Both the position numbers and the translations under genes were made by a program. From Mangrovibacter yixingensis (GTDB lineage Bacteria > Pseudomonadota > Gammaproteobacteria > Enterobacterales > Enterobacteriaceae), in assembly GCF_020523985.1 (NCBI RefSeq), contig NZ_JAIVKM010000003.1, positions 62,001-126,000 of the forward strand: DNA of 64,000 nt, written 5' to 3'. The stretch's first letter is position 1; each line of letters opens with the position of its first letter. A model generated the notes under the pieces. It saw nothing but the letters and a program-made list of their open reading frames with translations. It searched no databases and had not been told where the DNA came from. This document shows, in pieces, positions 56,132-64,000 of this stretch.

Positions 56132-57214
56132 TTAACGCACCTTAAGCGTAGCCAGCCCAATCAGGACCAGCATCAGCGAGATAATCCAGAAGCGCACAAT
56201 CACGCGCGGTTCTGGCCAGCCTTTTAATTCATAGTGATGGTGGATAGGCGCCATACGGAAAATGCGCTGACCGCGCAGTTTAAACGACCCGACCTGTAAG
56301 ATGACCGACAGGGTTTCCACCACAAACACACCGCCCATAATCACCAGCAAAAATTCCTGGCGCAGCAATACGGCAATCACGCCAAGTGCTCCACCCAGTG
56401 CCAGAGAACCCACATCGCCCATAAAAACCTGAGCCGGATAAGTGTTAAACCACAAGAAGCCCAAACCGGCCCCAACAATTGCAGTACACACGATAACCAG
56501 CTCACCAGCGTGGCGCAGGTAAGGAATATGCAGGTAGTTAGCAAAATTCATGTTACCCGTAGCCCAGGCCACTAATGCAAAACCTGCTGCAACAAACACA
56601 GTTGGCATAATAGCCAGACCATCCAGGCCATCGGTCAGGTTAACGGCGTTACCCGTACCGACAATCACAAAATACGCCAGCACAACATAGAACAAGCCAA
56701 GCTGCGGCATGATGTCTTTAAAGAAAGGCACCACAAGCTGCGTGGCTGGCGTACCGTGCCCGGCGGCATATAATGCGAAAGCAACACCCAGAGAAATCAC
56801 GGACATCCAGAAATACTTCCAGCGCGCAACCAACCCTTTGGTATCTTTGCGAACGACTTTGCGGTAATCATCCACAAACCCGACAATGCCAAAACCTATC
56901 AACACTGTTAATACGCACCAAACATAAGGGTTTGATGGATACGCCCACAATAAAACAGAAACCACAATGGCAGTCAGAATCATGATGCCACCCATTGTGG
57001 GGGTGCCACGCTTGCTGAAATGGCTTTCTGGGCCATCGTTACGCACAACTTGCCCAAACGATAGCTGTTGCAGGCGGGCAATCATCCGCGGCCCCATCCA
57101 CAACGAGATAAACAACGCGGTCAACAGGCTCACGATGGCGCGGAACGTCAAATATGAGAAGACGTTAAAACCGGAATAGTATTTGACCAAATGTTCGGCC
57201 AGCCAGACTAGCAT
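56132..57214 (-). CDS. mraY: Phospho-MurNAc-pentapeptide translocase
   Basis: MraY makes lipid I from UDP-MurNAc-pentapeptide and undecaprenyl phosphate. 360 residues, ten membrane segments. Catalytic loops visible: GFVDDYRKV (Asp pair), [23 protein letters not shown] and the His motif [12 protein letters not shown]. Its start lies 7 bases inside the end of murF. Confidence 0.98.
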   Translation of the reverse strand: MLVWLAEHLVKYYSGFNVFSYLTFRAIVSLLTALFISLWMGPRMIARLQQLSFGQVVRNDGPESHFSKRGTPTMGGIMILTAIVVSVLLWAYPSNPYVWCVLTVLIGFGIVGFVDDYRKVVRKDTKGLVARWKYFWMSVISLGVAFALYAAGHGTPATQLVVPFFKDIMPQLGLFYVVLAYFVIVGTGNAVNLTDGLDGLAIMPTVFVAAGFALVAWATGNMNFANYLHIPYLRHAGELVIVCTAIVGAGLGFLWFNTYPAQVFMGDVGSLALGGALGVIAVLLRQEFLLVIMGGVFVVETLSVILQVGSFKLRGQRIFRMAPIHHHYELKGWPEPRVIVRFWIISLMLVLIGLATLKVR

Positions 57215-58566
57215 GTCCTGTTCTCCTGTAATGCATGTACCACCTCTTCCATGGCAGAACTTCGTGACCCTTTCACTAGCATTGTTATTGTTAAGTTTTG
57301 TGCTACTAATTCACGTAAACGTTCAATTAATAACGTTTTATTGCTGTAATGTTCACCCACACCGCTGGCTAAACTGATTGACTGGCTCAGGCTTCCCACG
57401 CTCAGGACTTTATCCAACCCTGCCGCCTTAGCCGCCTCACCAATTTGGCGATGGCACGCTTGTGCTTCATCGCCCAGTTCAGCCATATCACCTACAACCA
57501 GTACCCGATAACCCGGCATTTCAGACAACACGCTAACTGCTGCAGTCATCGACCCGACATTGGCGTTGTAGCTATCATCCAACAATAACTGGGTTGTGGA
57601 TAAAGCTATGGGGAATAAACGCCCTGGAACTGCCTTTAATTCCGCCAAACCGGCTTTAACCGCACTCAACGGTGCGCCAACCGCCATTGACAGCGCCGTT
57701 GCAGCCAGAGCATTGGCGATGTTATGACGCCCCGGTAAGGGCAGAACTACCTCACATTCCCCTTCGGGCGAACACAAAGTGAAAACTGTACCTTGTGTAG
57801 TAATGCGCACATCACGCGCCTGAAAATCACAGCCAGGCTGTTCCGGTGAAAAGCGCCAAATTTTTCGATTGCCGATCACTGACTGCCAACCAGGCAAGTC
57901 ATTGTTATCCGCATTCACAATAGCGATGCCATTTGGCGACAACCCGCCAAAAATCTCACCTTTAGCTTTTGCGACTCCAGCCAGCGACCCAAAACCTTCC
58001 AGGTGGGCTGCTGCCAGGTTATTAACCAGTGCGGCCTCAGGTTGAGTCAGGCTCACGGTCCAGGCAATTTCACCCTGGTGATTGGCACCCAGCTCAATCA
58101 CCGCATACTGATATTCTGGCGTCAGACGCAGCAACGTCATGGGAACGCCGATATCATTATTGAGATTGCCCGCGGTATAGAGGGTGTTTCCACAACGCCC
58201 AAGAATGGCCGCAGTCATTTCTTTGACCGAGGTCTTGCCGGAGGAGCCTGTCAGGGCAACAACCCGGGCAGGGACTTGTTGGCGAATCCAGGCACCAAGT
58301 TGGCCAAACGCAATGCGGGTGTCTTCCACAACCAGTTGCGGTACATTTACTGGTAACTGGCGACTGACCAGTAACGCCCCCGCACCACCGTCAATAGCTT
58401 TCTGCGCGAAGTCATGAGCGTCAAAACGTTCACCCTTAAGGGCAACGAACAGGCAGCCCGGCGTTAATTTCCGCGTATCTGTGGTGACATCATTTATTTG
58501 GCAGTTGGCACCAATATGTCGCCCGTTGAGGACAACAGCCAGTTGCTCAAGCGTTACCGGGATCAT
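57208..58566 (-). CDS. murF: UDP-MurNAc-tripeptide--D-Ala-D-Ala ligase
   Basis: MurF adds the D-Ala-D-Ala dipeptide, finishing UDP-MurNAc-pentapeptide. 452 residues; P-loop [43 protein letters not shown] and [13 protein letters not shown] are family marks. Its substrate dipeptide is made by Ddl enzymes, of which the local one (DdlB) is lost. The start overlaps the murE stop by 4 bases. Confidence 0.98.
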   Translation of the reverse strand: MIPVTLEQLAVVLNGRHIGANCQINDVTTDTRKLTPGCLFVALKGERFDAHDFAQKAIDGGAGALLVSRQLPVNVPQLVVEDTRIAFGQLGAWIRQQVPARVVALTGSSGKTSVKEMTAAILGRCGNTLYTAGNLNNDIGVPMTLLRLTPEYQYAVIELGANHQGEIAWTVSLTQPEAALVNNLAAAHLEGFGSLAGVAKAKGEIFGGLSPNGIAIVNADNNDLPGWQSVIGNRKIWRFSPEQPGCDFQARDVRITTQGTVFTLCSPEGECEVVLPLPGRHNIANALAATALSMAVGAPLSAVKAGLAELKAVPGRLFPIALSTTQLLLDDSYNANVGSMTAAVSVLSEMPGYRVLVVGDMAELGDEAQACHRQIGEAAKAAGLDKVLSVGSLSQSISLASGVGEHYSNKTLLIERLRELVAQNLTITMLVKGSRSSAMEEVVHALQENRTC

Positions 58567-60050
58567 GCAACCACCCCCAGCAAACGTGCCGCTGTTACGC
58601 GGTCAGAGTAATCCAGGCGACGCGTACCCACTATTTGATAATCCTCATGGCCTTTGCCTGCCAGTAACACCACATCGCCTTGTTGCGCCTGAATAATGAC
58701 ACTGGTCACTGCTTCCGCACGCCCGGGCATGACACGAGCACGACCGGCGTCCAACATCCCCGCAAGAATATCTTCAATAATGGCGCCGGGTTCTTCAGTA
58801 CGGGGATTATCGTCAGTCACGACAGCCACGTCCGCAAACTCTTCAGCGATAGCGCCCATCAAAGGCCGCTTGCCTTTATCGCGGTCGCCACCACACCCGA
58901 AGACACACCACAGCTTACCAGGGCAGTGCAAACGCGCCGCCATCAGTGCTTTTTCCAGTGCGTCAGGTGTATGTGCGTAATCGACCACAACTGTCGGTTT
59001 ACCCGGTGCGCTGAAAACTTCCATACGGCCGCACACTGGTTGTAACTGAGAGGCTGTCGCCATCAGTGATTCGAAGGAATAGCCTTGTGACAACAACGTC
59101 GCCAGAGCGAGTAATAAATTACTGACGTTGAATGCCCCCATTAGCCCGCTTTCTATCTCGCCATTACCCCAAGAAGAAGCGAACTGCACCGTCGCGCCAC
59201 GGTCGTGATAAGAGACATGCGTCGCTTTCAGCCAGCGATTATGGTTGTCTGGGTTGAGTGGAGCATCAACGGCAACAGCCACGGCATCCGGGAGTTTTTC
59301 CAGCCAGCGGCGGCCTACTTCGTCGTCCGCATTAATGATGGCGACACCACACTGATGTTCGGAAAACAGCAACCATTTTGCCGCTTCGTAATGCGCCATA
59401 TCACCATGGTAATCAAGGTGATCACGGCTGAGATTAGTGAACACTGAGGCCGCAAATTTAACCGCTGCAACCCGGTGCTGAACCAAACCATGGGAAGAGA
59501 CTTCCATGGCGGCAAAGTTAGCACCCTGCTCAACAAAGCCAGATAACATATGCTGAACATCAACCGCGGAACCCGTGGTATTTGCCGTTGGAGCCACGCT
59601 CCCCAGCAAACCGTTACCGACGGTGCCCATCACGGCGCTGACATCACCCAAAATCTGTGCCCACTGAGCAAGCAACTGCGTAGTAGTGGTTTTACCGTTC
59701 GTTCCGGTTACGCCCACCAGGCGCAATGAATGAGAGGGTTCATGGTAAAAACGCCCCGCTAATGCGGATAAACGCTGGTCCAATTGGCTAAGATAAACCA
59801 CCGGAACACCATGCATTTCACGAATCTCACCGTCAGCAGCTTCGCCTTCTGCTTCCGCTATTACAGCAGCAACACCTTGCGCTATCGCCTGCGGGATATA
59901 CCGACGCCCGTCCGCCTGATGACCGACCACCGCCACAAAAAGATCCCCCGCGGCAGCCCCACGGCTGTCGAGTGTCATCTCTCGCAGTGCTCGCGCCGGT
60001 GCATCTGACACCCATGGCACGAGAAGGTCGCGCAAATTACGATCTGCCAC
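58563..60050 (-). CDS. murE: UDP-MurNAc-L-Ala-D-Glu--meso-DAP ligase
   Basis: MurE adds meso-diaminopimelate. The 495 residues equal E. coli. P-loop [16 protein letters not shown], the [10 protein letters not shown] loop, the carbamylated-Lys region ([13 protein letters not shown]) and the DAP-recognition motif DDNPRTEEP are present, showing a meso-DAP rather than lysine wall. The start overlaps the ftsI stop by 14 bases. Confidence 0.98.
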   Translation of the reverse strand: MADRNLRDLLVPWVSDAPARALREMTLDSRGAAAGDLFVAVVGHQADGRRYIPQAIAQGVAAVIAEAEGEAADGEIREMHGVPVVYLSQLDQRLSALAGRFYHEPSHSLRLVGVTGTNGKTTTTQLLAQWAQILGDVSAVMGTVGNGLLGSVAPTANTTGSAVDVQHMLSGFVEQGANFAAMEVSSHGLVQHRVAAVKFAASVFTNLSRDHLDYHGDMAHYEAAKWLLFSEHQCGVAIINADDEVGRRWLEKLPDAVAVAVDAPLNPDNHNRWLKATHVSYHDRGATVQFASSWGNGEIESGLMGAFNVSNLLLALATLLSQGYSFESLMATASQLQPVCGRMEVFSAPGKPTVVVDYAHTPDALEKALMAARLHCPGKLWCVFGCGGDRDKGKRPLMGAIAEEFADVAVVTDDNPRTEEPGAIIEDILAGMLDAGRARVMPGRAEAVTSVIIQAQQGDVVLLAGKGHEDYQIVGTRRLDYSDRVTAARLLGVVA

Positions 60051-61803
60051 CTGTACCCTCTTTCTGATTAATTACAAAATCGTTTTTATCTCCCGTAGGG
60101 AGCGCATCCGGTTCAATATTCATGGTGCGTAAAACACCACCCATAATTGCCCCGAAAACTGGCGCTGACACGGCACCACCATAATACTTACCCGCCTGCG
60201 GGTCGTTTATCACCACTACCAACGCAAAACGCGGGTTGCTGGCGGGTGCGACACCTGCGGTGTAAGCAATATATTTGTTGATATAACGGCCATCAGGACC
60301 GACTTTCTTTGCCGTGCCCGTTTTAATGGCAATACGATAGCCTTTGATTGCAGCTTTCACGCCGCCCCCACCCGGGAGTGCAACACTTTCCATCATGTGC
60401 ACCACAGTACGCACCGTTGACTCAGGAAACACACGTTCACCTGGTACTGGCGGGTCAACTTTAGTGATGGAAAGTGGACGATAAATGCCGAAGCTGCCGA
60501 TAGTTGCGTAGACCCGCGCTAACTGTAACGGTGTTACCATTAGCCCGTATCCGAAAGAAAAGGTGGCCCTCTCTATGTCAGACCACCGTTGTTTTGTTGG
60601 GAATAAGCCACTGCGTTCTCCGACCAACCCCAAATTGGTCGATTTACCAAGCCCAAAACGTGAGTAAGTATCTACTAACGCTGAGGACGGCATCGCTAAC
60701 GCCAGCCGGGATACGCCAACGTTACTCGACTTCTGCAATATGCCCGTTACAGTCAGTTCGCTGTAGCGGCCAACATCTTTAATCTCATGGCCATTGATGT
60801 AGTAAGGAACCGTGTTCAGCACACTGTTTTCCTGCACCACTCCCCGTTGTAAAGCTGTCATTACCACCATCGGTTTAACAGTTGACCCGGGCTCAAAAAC
60901 GTCAGTAATCGTGCGGTTACGCATGACATCTTTGGGAGTACCAGTCAGGTTATTAGGGTTGTAGGAAGGGCTATTCGCCATTGCCAGAACTTCACCCGTA
61001 TTTACATCCACCAGTACCGCACTACCAGATTCAGCCTTGTTAAAAGCGACGGCGTTATTCAGCTCACGGTAAACCAGTGCCTGTAAACGCTCATCAATGC
61101 TTAAAGCCAGGTTATGGGCGGCCTGGCTGTCAGTAGAGGAAATATCTTCAATCACGCGACCATAGCGGTCTTTACGCACGACACGCTCACCCGGTTGCCC
61201 GGTTAGCCATTTATCGAAGCTTTTTTCAATCCCTTCAATGCCCTGGCTATCAATGTTCGTAAAACCGATTAAGTGAGCAGTCACTTCACCAGAGGGATAA
61301 TAACGGCGGGATTCTTCCCGCAGGTGAATACCGGGAAGCTTTAACTTTTTGATGTAATCTGCAATGTCAGGATTAACCTGACGAGCCAAATAGATAAAGC
61401 GACCGCGTGGATTTGCATTAACCCGGGTAGCCATTTGGTCGAGTGGCATTTTTAACGCATCAGCCAGAGCCTTCCAGCGTGAATCCAGGGTAACACCACC
61501 TGCATCATGCAATTCTTTTGGATCTGCCCAAATCGCTTTTACTGGCACACTGACGGCCAACGGGCGGCCTCCACGGTCAGTTATCATACCGCGAGACGTG
61601 GAAACTTCCTGAACACGCAGAGAACGCATATCGCCCTGGCGCACCAGCATATCGGGATTAATTACTTGCAACCAGGCAACACGCCCTAACAGAAAAGTGA
61701 GAGCCATCAGAATACAGCCGCAAAGCAACGCAAAACGCCAACTTATAAAGTTGGCTTGTTCTTCCTGACGTTTCGGTTTTAGCGATTTATTCGCTGCCTT
61801 CAT
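60037..61803 (-). CDS. ftsI: Septal transpeptidase PBP3 (FtsI)
   Basis: FtsI cross-links septal peptidoglycan with FtsW. The 588 residues equal E. coli PBP3: one membrane anchor (~residues 20-42), a pedestal domain and a transpeptidase domain with STVKPM (catalytic Ser), SSNVG and KTGTAKK. The C-terminus ([17 protein letters not shown]) keeps the tail that Prc removes in E. coli. It lies 13 bases after ftsL. Confidence 0.98.
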   Translation of the reverse strand: MKAANKSLKPKRQEEQANFISWRFALLCGCILMALTFLLGRVAWLQVINPDMLVRQGDMRSLRVQEVSTSRGMITDRGGRPLAVSVPVKAIWADPKELHDAGGVTLDSRWKALADALKMPLDQMATRVNANPRGRFIYLARQVNPDIADYIKKLKLPGIHLREESRRYYPSGEVTAHLIGFTNIDSQGIEGIEKSFDKWLTGQPGERVVRKDRYGRVIEDISSTDSQAAHNLALSIDERLQALVYRELNNAVAFNKAESGSAVLVDVNTGEVLAMANSPSYNPNNLTGTPKDVMRNRTITDVFEPGSTVKPMVVMTALQRGVVQENSVLNTVPYYINGHEIKDVGRYSELTVTGILQKSSNVGVSRLALAMPSSALVDTYSRFGLGKSTNLGLVGERSGLFPTKQRWSDIERATFSFGYGLMVTPLQLARVYATIGSFGIYRPLSITKVDPPVPGERVFPESTVRTVVHMMESVALPGGGGVKAAIKGYRIAIKTGTAKKVGPDGRYINKYIAYTAGVAPASNPRFALVVVINDPQAGKYYGGAVSAPVFGAIMGGVLRTMNIEPDALPTGDKNDFVINQKEGTGGRS

Positions 61804-61816
61804 CGTTGCTGGTCCC

Positions 61817-62179
61817 TTATTGCTGCACTACGATATTTTCTTGTGAAGGATCAACATGCTGCATTTTGAGCTTATCGGTTGCGATACGCTCCACACGGCT
61901 GTGATCACCGAGTGCGTTCTCTTCCAGAATGAGATTTCGCCATTCTATATCCAGCGCATCACGTTCAACGACCAGTTGCTCACGTTGCGCAGTCAGTAAA
62001 CGAGTGTAATGAACAGTAGTGACAACCATCACTGCTGACACCACAATCGCGACGAACAAAATGAGTGGCAGTTTCCCAAAGCGCAAAATATCACCACCGA
62101 TAATTCCCGGTAGCGAGTGGCGTTCATTACTACCAAGCGCCGTCATTTTGCTTAAGGTTTCTGTCACACGATTAATCAT
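61817..62179 (-). CDS. ftsL: Division protein FtsL
   Basis: FtsL is a small bitopic membrane protein that joins FtsB and FtsQ and activates FtsWI. From ATG 62179 it has 120 residues: one membrane helix (~36-57), then a coiled coil with the conserved stretch [28 protein letters not shown]. The ATG is inside the end of rsmH (8-base overlap). Upstream in-frame codons lie within rsmH and are not conserved. Confidence 0.96.
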   Translation of the reverse strand: MINRVTETLSKMTALGSNERHSLPGIIGGDILRFGKLPLILFVAIVVSAVMVVTTVHYTRLLTAQREQLVVERDALDIEWRNLILEENALGDHSRVERIATDKLKMQHVDPSQENIVVQQ

Positions 62180-63116
62180 TCGCGCTCCTTTGGGCAATAC
62201 GCAATACAGAGCTTCGCGCCCGCGGGTTGCCCGCAACTTCTTCCTCACCAGGCATTAATTTCCCCAGCGCTTTAAGTTGCCTGCCGCCTAACGCACGTAG
62301 CTGCTCTTCAGTCATTGGTAACCCGGCAGGAACTTGTGGCCCACGGCTTTGCTCACGCATAAACCGTTTAACCAACCGGTCTTCAAGGGAGTGGAAACTG
62401 ATCACGGACAGGCGTCCGCCAGGTGCCAAAACTGTCACGGCTCCTTTCAGCGCCTGTTCTATTTCTTCAAGTTCGCTATTGACCCAAATGCGCACGGCCT
62501 GAAACGTCCGGGTAGCCGGATGTTTGAATTTGTCTTTCACTGGGGTCGCTGCCGCAACCACCTCTGCCAACTCTTTGGTTCGTGTCATTGGCGTTTCTTT
62601 ATTGCGTTCAACAATTGCCCTGGCAATACGTTTTGCAAAACGTTCTTCACCGTAGGTTTTCAATACCCAGGCAATATCTTGTTCTTCTGCACCAAGTAAC
62701 CATTCTGATGCCGACTGGCCTCGCGTCGGGTCCATACGCATATCCAGTGGCCCGTCACGCATAAACGAAAAACCCCGTTCAGGGTCATCAAGTTGTGGAG
62801 AAGAAACGCCAAGATCAAGCAGGATCCCGTCTATTTTGCCAGTGAGACCCAGCTCTTCGACATAATCTGCAAGGTGAGAAAATGGACCATGAACAATAGA
62901 AAAACGCGCGTCATTAATTTGGCTGGCAGCTTCGATCGCCTGAGGATCCCTGTCTATAGCCAATAGACGTCCTTCTGCCCCTAACTTAGACAGAATCAAA
63001 CGAGAATGCCCCCCGCGGCCGAAGGTGCCATCAATGTAGATGCCATCCTGACGAATGTTTAACCCATTTACCGCTTCGTCAAGCAGCACTGTTGTATGTT
63101 TGTAACTTTCCATCAT
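62172..63116 (-). CDS. rsmH: 16S rRNA m4C1402 methyltransferase
   Basis: RsmH (MraW) N4-methylates C1402 in 16S rRNA. 314 residues; SAM site [41 protein letters not shown] and [16 protein letters not shown] are the family signatures. It directly follows mraZ, with the stop one base before the next start, as in E. coli. Confidence 0.98.
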   Translation of the reverse strand: MMESYKHTTVLLDEAVNGLNIRQDGIYIDGTFGRGGHSRLILSKLGAEGRLLAIDRDPQAIEAASQINDARFSIVHGPFSHLADYVEELGLTGKIDGILLDLGVSSPQLDDPERGFSFMRDGPLDMRMDPTRGQSASEWLLGAEEQDIAWVLKTYGEERFAKRIARAIVERNKETPMTRTKELAEVVAAATPVKDKFKHPATRTFQAVRIWVNSELEEIEQALKGAVTVLAPGGRLSVISFHSLEDRLVKRFMREQSRGPQVPAGLPMTEEQLRALGGRQLKALGKLMPGEEEVAGNPRARSSVLRIAQRSAND

Positions 63117-63575
63117 TTAGAGAGACAAATCCTGCAGTCTTTCGGACAATGTACCTGACGAAGACCGCTCAGCGTCAATGTCCTCCTTAACTTGTTGATA
63201 CCAGGTTGCTTCATCCCACAGCTCAAACTTATTGAACTGCCCAACCAGCATCACTTCTTTTGTTAGCCCGGCATGCTGACGCAACACAGGAGCTAACAGT
63301 AATCGGCCTGCACTATCCATCTGACACTCACTGGCGTGCCCCAACAATAAGCGTTGCACACGCCGTTCATCTGGGTTCATCCCGGATAAACGGGCCAGCT
63401 TCTGCTCAATGACTTCCCACTCAGGCAAGGTATAAAGCAATAGACATGGGTTATGGATATCAATGGTGCAAACCATATGTCCGGTAGCCAGTTCGAGCAG
63501 TTTTTCGCGATAGCGAGTCGGGACGGATAATCGCCCTTTGCTATCGAGATTAACTACCGTCGCACCACGAAACAT
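63117..63575 (-). CDS. mraZ: Transcriptional regulator MraZ
   Basis: MraZ binds repeats before its own gene and represses the dcw cluster. 152 residues made of two SpoVT/AbrB-like halves, each with a conserved Asp-x3-Arg motif ([10 protein letters not shown] and [11 protein letters not shown]). It is the first gene of the cluster, with MraZ boxes and the strong mra promoter just upstream. Confidence 0.97.
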   Translation of the reverse strand: MFRGATVVNLDSKGRLSVPTRYREKLLELATGHMVCTIDIHNPCLLLYTLPEWEVIEQKLARLSGMNPDERRVQRLLLGHASECQMDSAGRLLLAPVLRQHAGLTKEVMLVGQFNKFELWDEATWYQQVKEDIDAERSSSGTLSERLQDLSL

Positions 63576-63605
63576 ATCGAGTCGCCCCTTAAATTACCTT
63601 TTTCA

Positions 63606-63628
63606 CCACATTGTTCCACAAATTCCCA
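63606..63628 (-). promoter_or_regulatory. MraZ-binding direct repeats
   Basis: On the minus strand TGGG, TGG and TGG occur with a 10-base period (63625-63628, 63616-63618, 63606-63608) between promoter and mraZ, the arrangement bound by MraZ in E. coli. Confidence 0.85.
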
Positions 63629-63636
63629 CTATAAGG

Positions 63637-63666
63637 AGTTTACGGAGCAGAGGAAAAGCTTGTCAA
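63637..63666 (-). promoter_or_regulatory. mra promoter of the division/cell wall cluster
   Basis: On the minus strand TTGACA (63661-63666) and TAAACT (63637-63642) are 18 bases apart; the TTGACAAGCTTTTCCTC stretch is nearly that of the E. coli mra promoter. Confidence 0.85.
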
Positions 63667-64000
63667 GCCAGCGCCAGTGCCGACCAGACGAAACATTTCG
63701 CCAAAAACAGTGAATAAAGAGGATATGGAGTAACAGGCTGTAACGGTGACACGAAATAACGTTATGAATATTTGTAAGAAAAGTGACGAATATGCATGCA
63801 GAACGTTAACACCAACAAATACAACCAAACTGCAAAATAAACTATTCAGTTTGCGACTCGGGCGGCATTTTACGGCAAATAGCGGGAGGTTAACAGCAGG
63901 AGTTAAGTGCCACGGGGTAAAAAAAACGTCACCAAAACAGCTTAAAAGTGCTGATGGAATAATCTTATACACTCAACAAACAAAATGGCTGTAACAAATT
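63667..64000. other. Gene-free region upstream of the mra promoter
   Basis: An AT-rich stretch to the window edge with no convincing gene. Open frames exist on both strands but have no recognisable protein or ribosome site. In E. coli the next gene outward is cra. Confidence 0.5.

Noticed and set aside
63640..63972. 110-codon minus-strand open frame upstream of mraZ
   Set aside because: It overlaps the mra promoter, has no ribosome site and no recognisable protein features.

Overview
The window is a chromosomal segment of a member of the Enterobacteriaceae. Nearly every protein is a full-length counterpart of an Escherichia coli protein, and the order is that of the E. coli 2-3.5 minute region read in reverse. 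Base composition looks close to 50% G+C, and the proteins diverge enough from E. coli and Salmonella that a different genus is likely; I cannot name it from sequence alone. No rRNA, tRNA or CRISPR array was seen.

Layout. 1-3.0 kb: end of pcnB, folK, and the pantothenate genes panB, panC, panD. 3.0-6.7 kb: lone mannose-type EIIA (yadI), ABC exporter yadH-yadG, carbonic anhydrase can, and hpt. 6.8-13.3 kb: PQQ glucose dehydrogenase gcd, copper oxidase cueO behind a CueR-type promoter, yacC, and the spermidine genes speE-speD. 13.3-17.0 kb: a MurNAc recycling cassette (murP, murQ, divergent murR) between speD and yacL, where E. coli K-12 has nothing. 17.0-20.2 kb: yacL and acnB. 20.4-21.7 kb: a decayed IS4-family element and a chromosomal TraT-like lipoprotein, where E. 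coli has yacH. 22.1-29.3 kb: the pyruvate dehydrogenase genes lpd, aceF, aceE and regulator pdhR with its operator. 29.8-33.8 kb: aroP, then a GPH-family symporter and a GH43 glycosidase inserted before ampE. 33.8-42.9 kb: ampE-ampD, nadC, the pilin/type II-like genes ppdD-hofB-hofC, guaC, coaE-zapD-yacG and mutT. 43.0-47.5 kb: secA, secM and lpxC. 47.5-63.6 kb: the division and cell wall (dcw) cluster, read on the minus strand from mraZ to ftsZ.

The most notable observation is that ddlB (D-Ala-D-Ala ligase B) is missing from the otherwise complete dcw cluster. Between murC and ftsQ there is only a 39-codon open frame whose first residues and last ~14 residues resemble the two ends of DdlB. 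This looks like an in-frame internal deletion that kept the stop/start junctions with murC and ftsQ. The cell would then depend on another ligase, presumably DdlA elsewhere, and would lack the ftsQ promoters that lie inside ddlB in E. coli. The rest of the cluster (mraZ, rsmH, ftsL, ftsI, murE, murF, mraY, murD, ftsW, murG, murC, ftsQ, ftsA, ftsZ, then lpxC and secM-secA) is intact and tightly overlapped, and the mraZ promoter with its MraZ boxes is conserved.

Accessory changes relative to the E. coli backbone are small: three insertions or replacements (murPQR, traT+IS4 remnant, symporter+GH43), absence of yadD and yadE near panD, and the ddlB collapse.
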